Shown here: positions 37,587 through 50,194 of the stretch, one piece after another
Layout of the letters: each line of letters opens with the position of its first letter
How positions within the stretch are numbered: the stretch's first letter is position 1
Assembly (NCBI GenBank): GCA_023055355.1
Contig: JALJCS010000037.1
Coordinates: 3,162,001 to 3,226,000, forward strand
From: Agelaius tricolor
Lineage: Eukaryota > Chordata > Aves > Passeriformes > Icteridae
Reading direction: 5' to 3'
Length of the DNA stretch: 64,000 bases
Notes under the pieces: model-generated
Told to the model about the DNA's origin: nothing
The model's input: the letters and a program-made list of their open reading frames with translations, nothing else
The model's database searches: none
Made by a program: the position numbers and the translations under genes

Positions 37587-38029
37587 TGCCTTTTTGGGAT
37601 ATCTAAAAACAGAGGCTAGATGAAATTAAGGCAATAAAAAGCATTTCTATTTATTGAAGGCCTTCAGGTACATTTCAGGCAGGCAAAGCCCCCCAGGGCC
37701 TACACCCAAAATGGATGAGGGGTCACAGGTTTCACACTTTTATAAGTTTGGTCCATTTGCATATTGGGGGTTAATCTGCCAATTACAGCTTCAGCTAATG
37801 AAGTCATTTATCCCAGGTTTGCTCCCCCCAACTCCCTTTTGTTTCCATCTCTGGGCCCTGAGGCAGTGAGGGGTCCTTGATTGCCAGGCCTGGAGAGGAA
37901 TTGTTGTGTCTGCCCCAAATGGGAAAGCAGCAGCAGCTCCCACTGTGTGTGGAGTTTGGAGTTACACACTAAAGAGCTGCAGGATTACAAGTATATGGAA
38001 AATATAAAAGCTCAAATCCTGAGGGATCA
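37587..38029 (-). mobile_element. LTR, family C (copy 2)
   Basis: This is an inverted, near-identical copy of 25694-26141. The minus strand starts TGATCCCTCAGGATTTGAGC. It lies only about 130 bp from the family-B copy. Confidence 0.88.
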
Positions 38030-38516
38030 CTTTATTGGCTCTGAGCACCCAGGGGCTCTGTCCTCCTTCTGTGCACAGTGCTGGTGTCCCCAGGCAGTGA
38101 CAGCACAGCCACCCCTCGGGCTGCAGGGATCTGGGGGGGAATTTTGGCAGCTGTAGCAGGCTCAGAAGCCAAAGGCTGCTGTCCTGCAGGGGATTAAAGC
38201 CCTGAGCTGCAGAACAGGGCATTCTCCAGCACAGCACACAGCACCAGGCCTTTGTGAGGTGTCCAAGAGCAGAGCAGGGCCAGGGTTAATCCTCACTCTG
38301 TGCCTCAGGCCCACAGAGCTGCTCAGGCCCCGCTCCCCCTGTTAACACTGTGTCTGGTTATTAATTCATTCCAAGACACCCTTTGAAACAATCGACTTGA
38401 AAGCAGCCAACTGCTGCTTGCACTGTGCTGCAGAGCCCAGAAATGCCCTTTTCTCCCCTCTCATCTCCTTTCCTGCAGCCCTGGCCATCACCCACCTCCC
38501 CAGGGCTGCTCCAAGG

Positions 38517-38668
38517 GGCCTTTCCTCATCCCTGGAACTGCCCAAGGCCAGCTTGGATGGGGCTTGGAGCAACCTGGGATGGTGGGAGATGGCTCTGCCC
38601 ATGGTGGAGGTGGAATGAGGTGAGCTTTAAGGTCTTTTCCAGCCCAAACCAATCTGGGATTCTCATTC
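38517..38668 (+). mobile_element. CR1 LINE 3' end
   Basis: AACTGCCCAAGGCCAGCTTG, GGAGCAACCTGGGATGGTGG and CCAATCTGGGATTCTCATTC mark a CR1 3' end in plus orientation. Confidence 0.86.
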
Positions 38669-39740
38669 TTGTTGCTTCTCTCTGTTCCAGCCCCATCTCA
38701 TCTGTAGGAAGTGCCAAAAAAGCCAGGCCTGCTGCAGCATCCTTCTCCCATCCCCATCCCCGGCCCCCCAGGGTCTCTGCCTGCTTTTGGCCCTCGTTCC
38801 CCATCCCCAGGGAGCCTCAGGGCTCACAGATCATCCCCAGCTCCCACTGCTGGCTCCATCAAAGGGAGCAGGAGCTGCTTTGGGAGGGGAAGGAACACCA
38901 CATAAAATAACCTTTCATGTCAAAGACAAACAATTAAGGGGCTGCCACGTAAATGTTTCCTGAGTGAGGGTCAATAATGGGATTTAATTGGACAGATACA
39001 GCCAAACACCACAGACCATTTGTTTTTAGCATGTTTCCAATCAAAATACAAAATAGAGCACACCTAGATTTACTCACTGAATCTAATCAATGGCACAGCC
39101 TGACTTATCCAGGGCAATTAAAGGCAAATATTCCCTTAGTTAAGTGTTTTTGCATTGAGAACTCTCAGCTGTCTTGGAGAGATGAACTCTCTTCACCCTC
39201 TGTCTGATTTTTCACAACTCTCTTCCTCACCATTTCTGATAATTAGCAAAGCTATTTATGGGTGATTTATTTCTATCTGCTCCTATTCTTACACTTAAAA
39301 GAACACAGAAATTACTAAGAATAAAACCAAAAATATTTCAAGCATGTACAAGAGCACCTGGAACCTGCCTTATGATGAAAGCAGAAGAAAAAAAAAATTT
39401 TTTAAAAAAGGCTTTCATCTTTTAAATCTTTCTGACTCAGAAACACCACTGAGCCCTGCACTGAGGAGGTCTCTGCTGCAATCCCCACCCTCCCAGGAGG
39501 TGAAATGGGGTCACAGCCAGGTGAAAGGTGAGCTGCTCCACCATACCCCAGCAGGGCAGTGAGAGAAATCCCAATTCTCAAGTGCTGACCTGTGGATGCT
39601 GAGAGCTGGTCAGGGACAAAAGTCAGATAAACTTTCCCAGGCATGCTCTGTGAAGTTTTGTGAAAGCTCAGAGAAGGAATTAAAGCAATTCTTGATCTTT
39701 GCAGCTGGTATTGTTTTCTCCTAAGATATTTACAAGAGGG

Positions 39741-39931
39741 TGTTATGCCTAATTAGCCAAAGGTGAGAGGCTAATTAGCCAATGGTGTGGGGGCTATTGA
39801 TTGAGGACCAATCAGGTCCACCTGTATCATAACTGTCTAGAAAAAGTGTGTGGTTTTTAATACAATTGCATTTAGCCTTCTGAGACCTTGGAGCCTCTGT
39901 GCCACTTTATTCACCCGTCCTCAATACAACA
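39741..39931 (+). mobile_element. Short solo LTR, family G
   Basis: This 191-bp block runs from TGTTATGCCTAATTAGCC to CTCAATACAACA. It ends with the family-A-like AGCCTTCTGAGACCTTGGAG. No target duplication was seen, so the ends are tentative. Confidence 0.65.
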
Positions 39932-40294
39932 GTGACACTGACCCCACGTGCTGCTCCAAACAGAGCACCAGGATCTGCAGAAAGCCTTTCCCCATCCCAT
40001 TGAAATGCCATCTGGGCTGAAATCCAGCCCAGTTTCTCTGGTTTCTGACTCTCACATGTTCCAGACCATTTCTGGGAGCATCTGGTGCTCAGCTCTGCAG
40101 GGGCTCAGCAGCCAGGGCCACTGCCCACTGACCCTCCAGAGCCAAATTGAGCTGGCACAGGAACATCCCCATGGACACCCCAGGGCTGTGCCACCCATGG
40201 GAGGGACATGGCAGAGCCTGGGCTGCTCTGTGGGAAGGATAAAACTGGAATGGGCTTGTCTCAGGTGTAGCTGGGTGTGTGTTCTATCCCCATC

Positions 40295-40922
40295 TGTCAG
40301 AGCTGGGGCAGTTCTCTGCTGTCCATGGGCAGTTTTTTCTTGATCTCTCCCCCAGCCAATCCTCCCTGCAGGAGATCTCTGCTGTCCATGGCCACTGAGT
40401 GTCCCTGCAGGGCTGATCCAATTCCAGCATCCCATGGGGAGATGCTGCATTGCCCAGGGCAGGAGCCAAGCATTCCTACCTGGATCCAATGTGAGCCTGG
40501 CACAGCCCAGCAGCCTTTGCCCAGGGCATTGCCAGAGGAGCAGCTTCTGCTGCCCTGCATGGCCAGAGGGAGCCCAGGCCCATCTCCAGCAGCCCTGGAG
40601 CTGCAGAGGAAAACTCCCCCCTTGTGCAGGATCCCTGCTCCAGCAGAGCCACAGCTGGCACTGCAGGAGGGCTGAGCCCCCATGGGATGGGGCTGTGCCA
40701 CCCCCTGACACACAGGGGACAGGGCATGGTCTGACTCTGGCAATGGTTTGGGTGTTTTGTACTATTGGATTTGTATTTTTAATTTCCCTAGTAAAGAACT
40801 GTTATTCCTGCTCCCATATCTTTGCCTGAGAGCCCCTTAATTTTAAAATTATAAATCTGAGGGAGGGGGTTACATTTTCCATTTCAGTGGAGGCTCCTGC
40901 CTTCCTTGGCAAACACCTGTTG
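40295..40922 (+). mobile_element. LTR, family E (copy 2, young)
   Basis: It starts TGTCAGAGCTGGGGCAG and carries CCTAGTAAAGAACTGTTATT and GCCTGAGAGCCCCTTAATTT. The first 430 bp is about 99% identical to the copies at 45330 and 53512 by eye. The open frames here recur in every copy and are not host genes. Confidence 0.85.
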
Positions 40923-41544
40923 TTGTTGTTCTTCTATTTCTCTAGAGTCCCATAATGATATTCTCAGACTTCTAAAGTCCATACCTCTTTGGTGTGTTCT
41001 TATGGCTGCCAATCTTCACTGACTCCTTCTTCTTCTGCATGCTGTTCTCTCTCAGCTCAGGGCTCCTCCAAGGCCCTCCCTGACTGGCTAACCTGCCCCC
41101 TTTTATCCCAGTTCTCTTCATTGGTCACAGCTGCAGCCCAATTAAGGCCATCACAGCTGCAGCCCATCAAGGGCAACTGGGACCTCTGGGGCAAAGCCTC
41201 TATACAGATATTTAAATACATTTCCTCTACTATAACCTGTCTTGTCAAACTCAGACAGGCATTAATGAAATTAGTGTTTGGTCCAAATGCTGCTCTGAGT
41301 ACAGCAAGATGGGGTTGGGTTGGGGTTCTGAGCTTCCCCCACCTGGGGTCAGTGGGATCAGGTGCCACTGTTCAGAGAGGGAGGGAATTAAAGTGGGAGA
41401 GCCCCCAGAAAGCTGCAGGGGACTGGGAGTCAAGCTCAGACACCACTTCTTAGGATTTTAACCTGCTTATGTCTTCTGTGAGGGAAACCCCTCAGCTGGA
41501 GGTTTCCATGGCTGGAAGTGGGATGGACAGGATTTCAGGAGCCT

Positions 41545-41815
41545 CTAAACTTCATGCAAGGTCCAGACAACAATTTGAGACTGGAGATACAGCCTTAAGC
41601 TGCAGCAGGGAAAGTTTAGGCTTGGAATTAGGAAAAAATTCTTCACTGAAAAAGGGATTGAGCAGTGGAATGGAGTCACTGTCCCTGGAGGTGTCTATAA
41701 AACACTGGATGTGACACTCAGGGCCATGGTTTCGTTGACAAGGTGGTGTTAGGTCATTGGTTGAGATCATCAAGTCCAAAGGGTCCAAACCCTTTTGCAA
41801 CCCAAATCTGGGGTT
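41545..41815 (+). mobile_element. CR1-like LINE 3' fragment, divergent
   Basis: GGAATTAGGAAAAAATTCTT then CACTGAAAAAGGGATTGAGC, GTCACTGTCCCTGGAGGTGT and GAGATCATCAAGTCCAAAG resemble the CR1 3' region in plus orientation. Confidence 0.72.
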
Positions 41816-41817
41816 CT

Positions 41818-42125
41818 CTGATCTGATCTCCTCTGAGAGCACATCATAACTGTGCCTTTGTGGAGATTGCATACCAGGAAAGACCCCATGGCAGAGGAAG
41901 TGTTTCCTGGGATCTGATCTCCTCCTAGAGCACATTATACCTGTGCCTTTGGGGGATTGAACACCAAGAAAGCTCCCATGGCAGAGGAAGCATTTCCTGG
42001 GAGCCCTTTGGGATTTGAATTTGATCTCCTCTGAGAGCACATTATACCTGTGCCTTTATGGGAATTTGGACACCAGGGAAGATCCCATGGCAGAGGAAGC
42101 ATTTCCTGGAGCCCTTTGGGATGGG
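41818..42125. repeat. Minisatellite of about 91-107 bp, three copies
   Basis: GATCTCCTCTGAGAGCACAT occurs at about 41825, 41916 and 42023. Each is followed by CTGTGCCTTT and by CCATGGCAGAGGAAG. Confidence 0.88.
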
Positions 42126-43139
42126 GTCAGCAGTTGCAGGATAAGCCCTCAGAGAGTCCCCCATGGCCTCTGCCCTCCCCTCACACCCAAGCCCTGACAA
42201 AGCCTGAGCTCTGGGAGGAGACCCCAAACCCCTGCAAATTCACACTCAGATCCATGCTCCTGAGAGGATCCTCTCTCTTTGAGGTCTTTGAGCTACTCCA
42301 CTCCTCCTTTTCACCTTCACACACACCTCAATCACCTCCCCCTTTAGGATTCTCATTTCCCACCTTTCATTTCCTCTGACAGGACCCAGAAAGTGCTGAA
42401 GAAGAGTGAAAGGAGATATAATTCCCTCAAATACACCAATCCAGAGCTGGGCTTTCCTCTGAAAGCATCCAAATGCATAAAATCAAGACAAATATGAGAA
42501 GACTCTGGGTAAAATCCTCAAAGCTGGCAGCATTTTAATTTTGCACAATAGCAGTAGCTGTAGAAGCATGTTTTAACTGTAGTTGTTGCAAGCAATATTA
42601 ATGTTAATTCAGCCAAGTTTAAATAGAAGCAAATCCTCCCCATTGTTTCTCCCCTTCTGCAGAGCTGGGGAGGCTGAAAAAGCAAAACCACTGCTGTTTT
42701 ATGCCTTGATCCAAAGGCTTATGGCACCAATATATCAATACATAAATATGCTAACAGGGTTTCTTGATAAAAAATTCATTCTTTCCCCAGCTAGCATGAA
42801 CTCACTCAGCTGCTTTATTCATGAGCCTGCCTGGCACTGGGAAAGCTCTGCCACTGTCAAAAATAACAGGCTGGCCAAGGGACTCTACCACTTTTTAATG
42901 TTTTTATTTTGATTTTGTAGCCTCTCCTCCCTTTCTTTTATTTTTAAACAGCTGTGAGCTTGAATTATGGATGGAAACTTGGTGCAGACTGCTCCTGGTG
43001 GGGACAGGTGAGGCACATTCAGGGTGAGGAAGGGCAGCCTCTGCATGGAGCTCTCCAGAGGAAGTTTTACCCCAGCAAACACGTGCCCAGCCCCTCTCTG
43101 AGCCCCATGGGGTGCTCATCTGGAAGATAAGGAGGATTT

Positions 43140-43268
43140 CAGGCCAGGTTAGATGAGGTTTGGAGCAGCCTGGTCTGGTGGAAGCTGTCCCTGTCCTCAG
43201 CAGGGACACTGGAACCAGATGATCTCTAAGGTCCCTTCCAACCCAAACCATTCTGTGATTCTCTGAGG
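43140..43268 (+). mobile_element. CR1 LINE 3' end
   Basis: GGTTTGGAGCAGCCTGGTCT followed by CTAAGGTCCCTTCCAACCCA and CATTCTGTGATTCTCTG is a typical CR1 3' end in plus orientation. Confidence 0.88.
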
Positions 43269-44949
43269 ATGCATTTCACACATTTGACCACAAACCTAAA
43301 AGCCACAGAGCTCATGAGACCAAGTAATTCCAGCATTTCACAAAATGGGACTCAATGCACTGAGGTGCTGCAGGGGCAGCAGGATCAGCAGCAAAACTCC
43401 AAATATTCTGATTCCCAGCAGCAGTGCCTCAGCCCCCATCTGCAGGGCCCCCTGAGCACACAGGGCTGGCATTTTCTGGGAAGGGGCACAAGGAGAGCAC
43501 AGGAGCTCTTGGGCTTGGGTGCTGCAGTTGGAGGGAGCACCTTGAAAAACAAATTCTGCTGCTGAGCTTGGAGTTCTTATCAAGCACAAATCATTCATTG
43601 AGAGAACTCCTGCGTGAGTCAAGCTGCACTTGGAGGAAATTCAGCACTCCCTGGACATGGTGTTCTTATCTGCAAAGGCTTCAGGTGCCTGAAGAGCCAA
43701 AGCTGTCCCCAAACGTGCTCTGAAAGTCATGAGAAGGGAGAAATATCCCTGGGTATAAATGTATAAACACAGATACAGATTTAGAGCCCTGCTCACTCTG
43801 GCTGCTCAGGGACACAGGAGATTTTCTGTGTCTGCATCCAGACCCACGCAGAGATTTGCTGGTCTAGTGAGTAGATGCAGAATAAACTTTTCCTGCCACT
43901 CAGCAGTCCCTGGGCCCTGCAGCCCCTTGGTCAGCAGAGACACAGAGCAATTCCCAGAGCAATCCAATCCTCCAGCATTTCCTGGCTTTGAGCAGAGGAA
44001 ACTGTGGGGCAAGGCCCAAAATCATTGCAAATAACACCAGCCCTAAGGATAATGCACAGGCCTCCTCATCATCCCGATGCAGATCCAGACTCTTCCTATT
44101 TTCCCTCTAAACATCACCAGCAAAATATTCCCAAGAAGTTTCCAGTAGCAGAAAATTGGTTGGATGAATTAAAGCATTGATTCCATGGCATAAAATCATA
44201 ACCAAGGGCTGTTGCACACCTGCATTCTCCAGCAGAGGACTGGCAATGAGCAGAGTATCGATTTATTTAGGTTACACCACCTTCTCATTCTTATCTTCTA
44301 ATGAGACACCTCCAGCAGTTCAGCTTTTCCTTAATTATGAGCAAAAAATATCCTTGTAAATAAATCTACAGCTCAGGAGCTGGAGCTGAGAGCTCAGTCC
44401 CACAGAACTGAGAGCACAGCAAAGCCCCCAGGCCCAAGAGCCCTTTGTCAATTCAATTCCTACTCAGAACAAGATTCCAAAGGTCTTTTATCCCTCCCAT
44501 TTCCCTGCTTCAGACAAAACAGAACAAAAAATCAGTTGGGCATGATCCTCTCAGCTCCATCTAAAGACATTTAATAAGGTTTTCTGAAGACATTTTAAAT
44601 AAAAAGGACTCTGTTCTAGGAAAGAAAAGGGTTTTTCCTAACCAAAAGCCTTGCCAAGTTGTTCCAAATTTGAATGAGAACTGCCTGTGAAATTCCAAAT
44701 TGAAGTGTGAAAATATTTACTATAGTGTATATTCATTAAGCCTGTAAAAAATTAAGAGCCCAGCTCAAAGCTGCTCCTCCCTGAATTCCAGGAGGAGGAA
44801 ACAACCTGGGAGCAGGGATGAACAGCAAAGGTTTTGCCACAGACCAACAGTAAAACAAACCAACCACAGAACACCCAGGGGTTTTTTTGGGATGAGCTGC
44901 TTCCCACAGCTGCTGGATGATTTTCCTTCCCTGCAAGGGCTGGATTTTA

Positions 44950-45112
44950 GAGTCATAGAACATTTTGGGTTGGAAGGGACCTTAAAACCCATCTCATCCC
45001 TCCCCCTGCCATGGGCAGGGACACCTTTCACCATCCCAGGCTGCTCCAAACCCCATCCAACCTGGACTTGGACACTCCCAGCGATGGGGCAGCCACCACC
45101 TCTCAGGCAATC
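44950..45112 (-). mobile_element. CR1 LINE 3' fragment
   Basis: AGAGTCATAGAACATTTTGG then GTTGGAAGGGACCTTAAAAC is the inverted CR1 3' end. Confidence 0.87.
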
Positions 45113-45224
45113 TGTTGATTTTCCTCCAAAAGATAAAGTTCCTGGCAAAGCAGAGCTCTTAAAAGGAATTTTTTAACCCATTTCTTTATTACAGCAACAC
45201 TTTTATTATTTCTTGTGTTTTCAC

Positions 45225-45296
45225 ACACCATCCCTGGCAGTGTCCAAGGTCAGGAGCAACCTGGGATGGTGGAAGGTGTCCCTGCCCATGGCAGGG
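45225..45296 (+). mobile_element. CR1 LINE short fragment
   Basis: CATCCCTGGCAGTGTCCAAG and GGAGCAACCTGGGATGGTGG belong to the CR1 3' region. It faces the inverted fragment at 44950-45112. Confidence 0.75.
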
Positions 45297-45329
45297 TGTC
45301 TTAGGTTCAAAGATGTGTTTGGGGCCACC

Positions 45330-45985
45330 TGTCAGAGCTGGGGCAGTTCTCTGCTGTCCATGGGGCAGTTTTTTCTTGATCTCTGCCCCAGCCAATCCTC
45401 CCTGCAGGAGATCTCTGCTGTCCATGGCCACTGAGTGTCCCTGCAGGGCTGATCCAATTCCAGCATCCCATGGGGAGATGCTGCATTGCCCAGGGCAGGA
45501 GCCAAGCATTCCTACCTGGATCCAATGTGAGCCTGGCACAGCCCAGCAGCCTTTGCCCAGTGCATTGCCAGAGGAGCAGCTTCTGCTGCCCTGCATGGCC
45601 AGAGGGAGCCCAGGCCCATCTGCAGCAGCCCTGGAGCTGCAGAGGAAAACTCCCCCCTTGTGCAGGATCCCTGCTCCAGCAGAGCCACAGCTGGCACTGC
45701 AGGAGGGCTGAGCCCCCATGGGATGGGGCTGTGCCACCCCCTGACACACAGGGGGACAGGGCATGGTCTGACTCTGGCAGGGTTCTTTTGATTTACTGCA
45801 TTGTTTATTTTATTTTTAATTTTCTTCCCTAGTAAAGAACTGCTATTCCTATGCCCATATCTTTTCCTGAGAGCCCCTTAATTTCAAAATCATAATAATT
45901 CAGAAGGAGAGAGTTTACATTTTCCATTTCTAGGGAATCTCCTGCCTTCCTTAGCAGACACCTGGCTTTCCAAACCAGGACAACT
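45330..45985 (+). mobile_element. LTR, family E (copy 3, mosaic)
   Basis: The first 440 bp matches the copies at 40295 and 53512 almost perfectly. After CTGACTCTGGCA (about 45780) the match drops sharply. There the sequence follows the older copy at 18486 more closely (CTGCATTGTT, ATTTTAT, TTTTCTTCCCT). Confidence 0.83.
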
Positions 45986-46540
45986 ACAAAATCAAGTGAA
46001 ACCTCCACTCTGGGTTTTCTCAGACCCATTCTGTCACTCTGTGTCACTGCAGCCCCTGATGCAGCAGGGATGGCAGAGCACTGGCACAATCTGAAAGCAC
46101 CCAGCTGCCTTTTTCATCCTGGGCAGGAAAGCAATTGCCAGGCATGTTCAGGGCTGTTTGTACCCTCACTGCTTTCATCCTGTTGAGCTGCAAGTGGATT
46201 TCTTCAGCTGGAGGTTTTTTCTTGGCAAGCCCCCATGGTTATGCTGCTGTTTGGAGAGGTTTCACTGCTTTTCAGAGAGCAACTGCTGCCTTGAAGAGAC
46301 TCTTGAAGTTTGTCTGATATATGTCACTCTCCTGCTGTATATCTGAAACGTCTCCTATTAAACCTGGACGTGGCCACCCTGCAGTCATTTGGGATAAATC
46401 TTCCCTGAGGCATTAAATAAATCCCAGAAGATTCAGGAAGGTGCCTCAGCTCCTGCTCAGCCTTACACATTTGCTCAGGGGCTGCTCTGAGCAGGGTGGT
46501 TTGCTGGAGCAGGGCTGAAATGGCTCAATCCTCTCAGGCT

Positions 46541-47110
46541 TGTATCACTGGCTGGGGTCTGTGTACACATCACAATCAGGACAGGACTGCTGGGAACGTG
46601 CCTTGAGCTGGTTCATTTTCCAGCATCAGCCTCATTCCATGGTTATGACAATGGGAAGATGCCACCAGCTCATATCCCAGGCAGCAGACTAAGAACTTAA
46701 TGTTACAAATTACTTTATAAGTTTTTTGACCAATCCCACAAAGCAAAAGCACATTGACAGTAGTTCCATCAAATCACCATAAGCACAGGTACCTTTGGTT
46801 AAACAATGCTTGCTTATTTCAAATACAATACCTGCTTGTGAGCCTTCAAACTCAATGCACAGAGCTCCATTATTAAGCTTCAAACTTCCTAATATCCCAC
46901 TAGATAAACTTTTCTGTAGCTTAGGGAGTTATTCTAGACAAGCATTAATACACAGACCATTGTTCTATTTGTCTTTGCTTTTCTACATTTTACATATATT
47001 TTCTGCTGACCAATCTCATGGCTGCTGCTTGGCTCTAATCACAGTTCTGCTGTCTCTGAGGCTGCCTTTTGCAGCTTTCCCAAAACCCTCTGATTTTGTG
47101 GATTCCCACA
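46541..47110 (-). mobile_element. Solo LTR, family D (copy 2)
   Basis: This is a near-identical partner of 15018-15564, including GTTATGACAATGGGAAGATG and TTCTGCTGACC. The target duplication is not clear. Confidence 0.83.
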
Positions 47111-47122
47111 GCTTGGAGGGAA

Positions 47123-47136
47123 TGCCCACGTGGGCA
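47123..47136. promoter_or_regulatory. 14-bp perfect palindrome with E-box
   Basis: TGCCCACGTGGGCA is its own reverse complement and contains CACGTG, a core bound by bHLH factors such as USF and MYC/MAX. Function here is not shown. Confidence 0.5.
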
Positions 47137-48059
47137 CGGGGTCAGCCAGGCTGTGTTCCCAGATGGATGGAGACCCAGGCGTGGGCACAAATGTGCACCA
47201 CTCCTGGCATTTAAATATTCCAAAGCCATTTCAGCCTTAGGCTTGCTCCACACATTTCCTATTCCAGCACCTTTGGGTTTCTGCAAACCTTTTAGAGGAG
47301 GAAGCAGGCAAAGCCTGCATCCCTTACAAGAGCTGGGAATTCAAACAGGGCCTGCAGCCCCCCAAAACCCAGGAGGAAAGCAGCAATAATGGGCAGAATT
47401 GGGGCTGGAGTAGGGTTCTTGTGCTGACAGCTCACACAGGATCCATCAACTGTGCAGATTCCTCCTTTTACCACGTGCTTTCCCCTCACAGAAGCTTGTG
47501 CTGCTTGTTCAGTGCTCCACGAGGGATTTTTCCTACAAATCCGTGGATGCTCACAGCAATTTATTGCACTCCTGGACTGCTACACCCCACCAGGTCTCAT
47601 TAGTAGCAAGTTTGTTACTCCAAAGCCTGGAGTGAGGCTTCTCCCTGGGGAAAAGGGAGTTGAAAAATCCACTCCATCTGCTGCTCAGGGGAGTTTGGAG
47701 CAGAGCTCCAGGGAGGGGTTTAAGGCACAGAGAAATTTGGATATTTTTACAGACATGGGTGGTAGGTGAGTCTGTTTACACAAGAATTTCTGAAATTTGA
47801 GATGCTGAGATGTCTGTCACACACCAGTGATCAGCTAAGAGAATGGAGGGTGACCTAAAAGACTGATTTTTCTACATAATAATAAATCTGTCTGATACTC
47901 AAAAAAACCACAGGTTGTAACAACATAATGGAAGGGAGGGAGCTTAAATCCAGCAGGAAACATGGATGAAATGCACATCTCAACTGGCAAAATGTCTGTG
48001 TGCCAACAGCAGGGGTGAAAGTGGGTCATGGGGGGCACACAGGCCACGGTGTGGGCTCT

Positions 48060-48475
48060 TGTGGCATTCACATTCTCTGAAAAAATCCCTTCACCCAGGG
48101 TTTTTCTCCTGGGAAGCTGAGAAGCCTCAGAGAAAAGGAAAACAATTCTGATCTCATTTGCTTCTCCTGTGTTGTGCTCATGTGGAATGTGTTTGGAGAT
48201 TGTTCACCCACAGGTGATTGTTCCATTGCATTCTGCTGGGAGTTGTTTCCACTCTTGGGCCAATCAGGGCCAAGCTGTGTCAGGACTCTGGAGAGAGTCA
48301 GGAGTTTTCATTATTATCTTTTTAGCCTTCTGTAAGAATCCTTTCTCTATTCTTTAGTATAGTATAGTATTCTTTAATATAATATAGTATCATAAAGTAA
48401 TAATTCAGCCTTGTGAGAACATGGAGTCAGATTCATCATTCCTGCCTTTGCTGGGGCATCCCTGCAAATAGAACA
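48060..48475 (+). mobile_element. Solo LTR, family A (copy 4)
   Basis: It runs from TGTGGCATTCACATTCTC to CAAATAGAACA with a perfect 6-bp target duplication GGCTCT (48054-48059 and 48476-48481). Its CA end contrasts with the TA end of the copies at 55397 and 61377. Confidence 0.92.
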
Positions 48476-49984
48476 GGCTCTCTCTGTTGGGATGGGTTCC
48501 ACACATCCAGAACTCCCATTGTGGTTTTGTGCCCAAGTCAATAGTTGGGCTGAGCTGCTTTGGGGTTTTTGTGCAAGGGTTTGGTCACCCCTAAGTGTGT
48601 CTCTGCCTTCCAGTTCCCCTTCTACAAAAGCCCCATGCCCAGAGAGGTTTTTCCCTCCCCACCAGCCCTTCCCTCATAAACCAGCCCTGCACTCGGAGCT
48701 GCTGCCAGGCTCTTGGCTGCCTGCTCCAAACTCTGCCATCACTGCCCTACTTTCCTGCTGATGATTGGTGATACTGAGCCACAAAATCAACAAAATCAAC
48801 ATTAACCCCACAGCTCCAGGCTGGGAATTATCATTTATGTGCTCGCTGAAGGTGGCTGGTTCTTATTAGCAAATTCAAATCCTCCTAACTCAATAGCGAG
48901 TGCAATTGAGCACTAACAGCATTAGGAGATTTTTCTCTTCTTCATGAAGATGCAAGGAGAAAGAGAGAGCACAATTACCTCGTGGCACAGCTCAGGAGCT
49001 CAGCTCCCATCTCCATCACAGCTGCACAACACCAGCATGTGACACGTGCCCTGCTGGCTTTGTCCCCAGCAGGTCCCTGGGCATCTCCAGGAGCAAATGC
49101 ACAGTGACAAGAGAAGTTCAGCACTGGTGAGCATCAAATCCCAAGGGTAAGCTCTCCCCAGGTCAGGGCTGGAGGGGATTTTACACCAAATCTGTGGCCC
49201 AGCTGTGAGGCAGATGCTGTGTGCTCCAAAAAGCTGAGAGATCAGAACAGGCTCTGCTGCAGACAAAGCCATGGTGCCGTTTCTTCACACACCTGTGGGC
49301 ATGGCATGTTGCAGCATTCATTTTTCATCTGTTGGCTCCTCCCTTCCCACCTGTGTTCTGTTTTAGGATTCCCCCAGAGGTGCTGGGCACTGCCCAGGCT
49401 CCCCAGGGAATGGGCACAGCCCAGAGGCTGCCAGAGCATTTGGAAAACACTCCCAGGGATTCCAGGGTGGGATTGTTGGGGTGTCCTGGGCAGCCCTGGT
49501 CATCCTTTCAGCTGTGGTTTCCTGATCTCCACATTTCAAAGACCCAGCTGAATCCTGAGCTGGGTCCCAGGGGAAGCAGAGCACCCTTCTTGTTCTCAGC
49601 TTGCTCTGGTGCAGCTCTCAATGCCAAGCCTGGCCCAGCCCCTGCTCTGCTTTCCCAGTGCTGGTCCCTTCCAGCCCTGGATTCTGACACATTCACCTGG
49701 AGCAAAACTTGACCCTTGGACACGACAAGGAATGCAGTGCAACAAAGGAACCATGTCAGAAATGTGCTGTGGGGTTCAGAGTGGCAAAACAAAGCCTCTC
49801 CTTGTCCTTATTCTCCCAGTTAATGTGAGGAAAACCCTTCAGCAGCTTTTCCTTTGGCTGCCTGCTCACACTTCTGCTGGTTAAACAGCTTTGCTTCTCA
49901 ATATTTATTCACAAGGAGAGCTGATCATGCACAGAGAGTGCTCACAGGAGCCTGAACCCACCCTGAACCTCCTCACACTCCTGC

Positions 49985-50085
49985 TGCCAGGCCCAGGACA
50001 CACAGACAATGCTGCTGCCAGCCCCAGGACATACAGACACCATGGCTGCCAGCCCCAGGACACACTGACACCACTGCAAACACCA
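49985..50085. repeat. Short minisatellite, about three copies
   Basis: GCCAGCCCCAGGACACAC followed by AGACA-type spacers repeats about every 33-36 bp. Confidence 0.75.
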
Positions 50086-50194
50086 TTTCTTCTCTCTCCT
50101 CTCAATATTTAGCAATTGTGGGTCTGGGATTCAGTGGATTGGCTTCAGGTCACTTCTAACAGAGAGAACAACTGCTCATCATTGTACCAGGAGA

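Noticed and set aside
25694..38029. Family-C LTRs as the two ends of one element
   Set aside because: They are in opposite orientation and enclose a channel exon, so they are independent insertions.
40052..40711. 219-residue open frame with near-identical counterparts at 45189-45764 and 53332-53952
   Set aside because: The apparent conservation is only the recent copying of a family-E LTR. No similarity to a host or retroviral protein was recognised.
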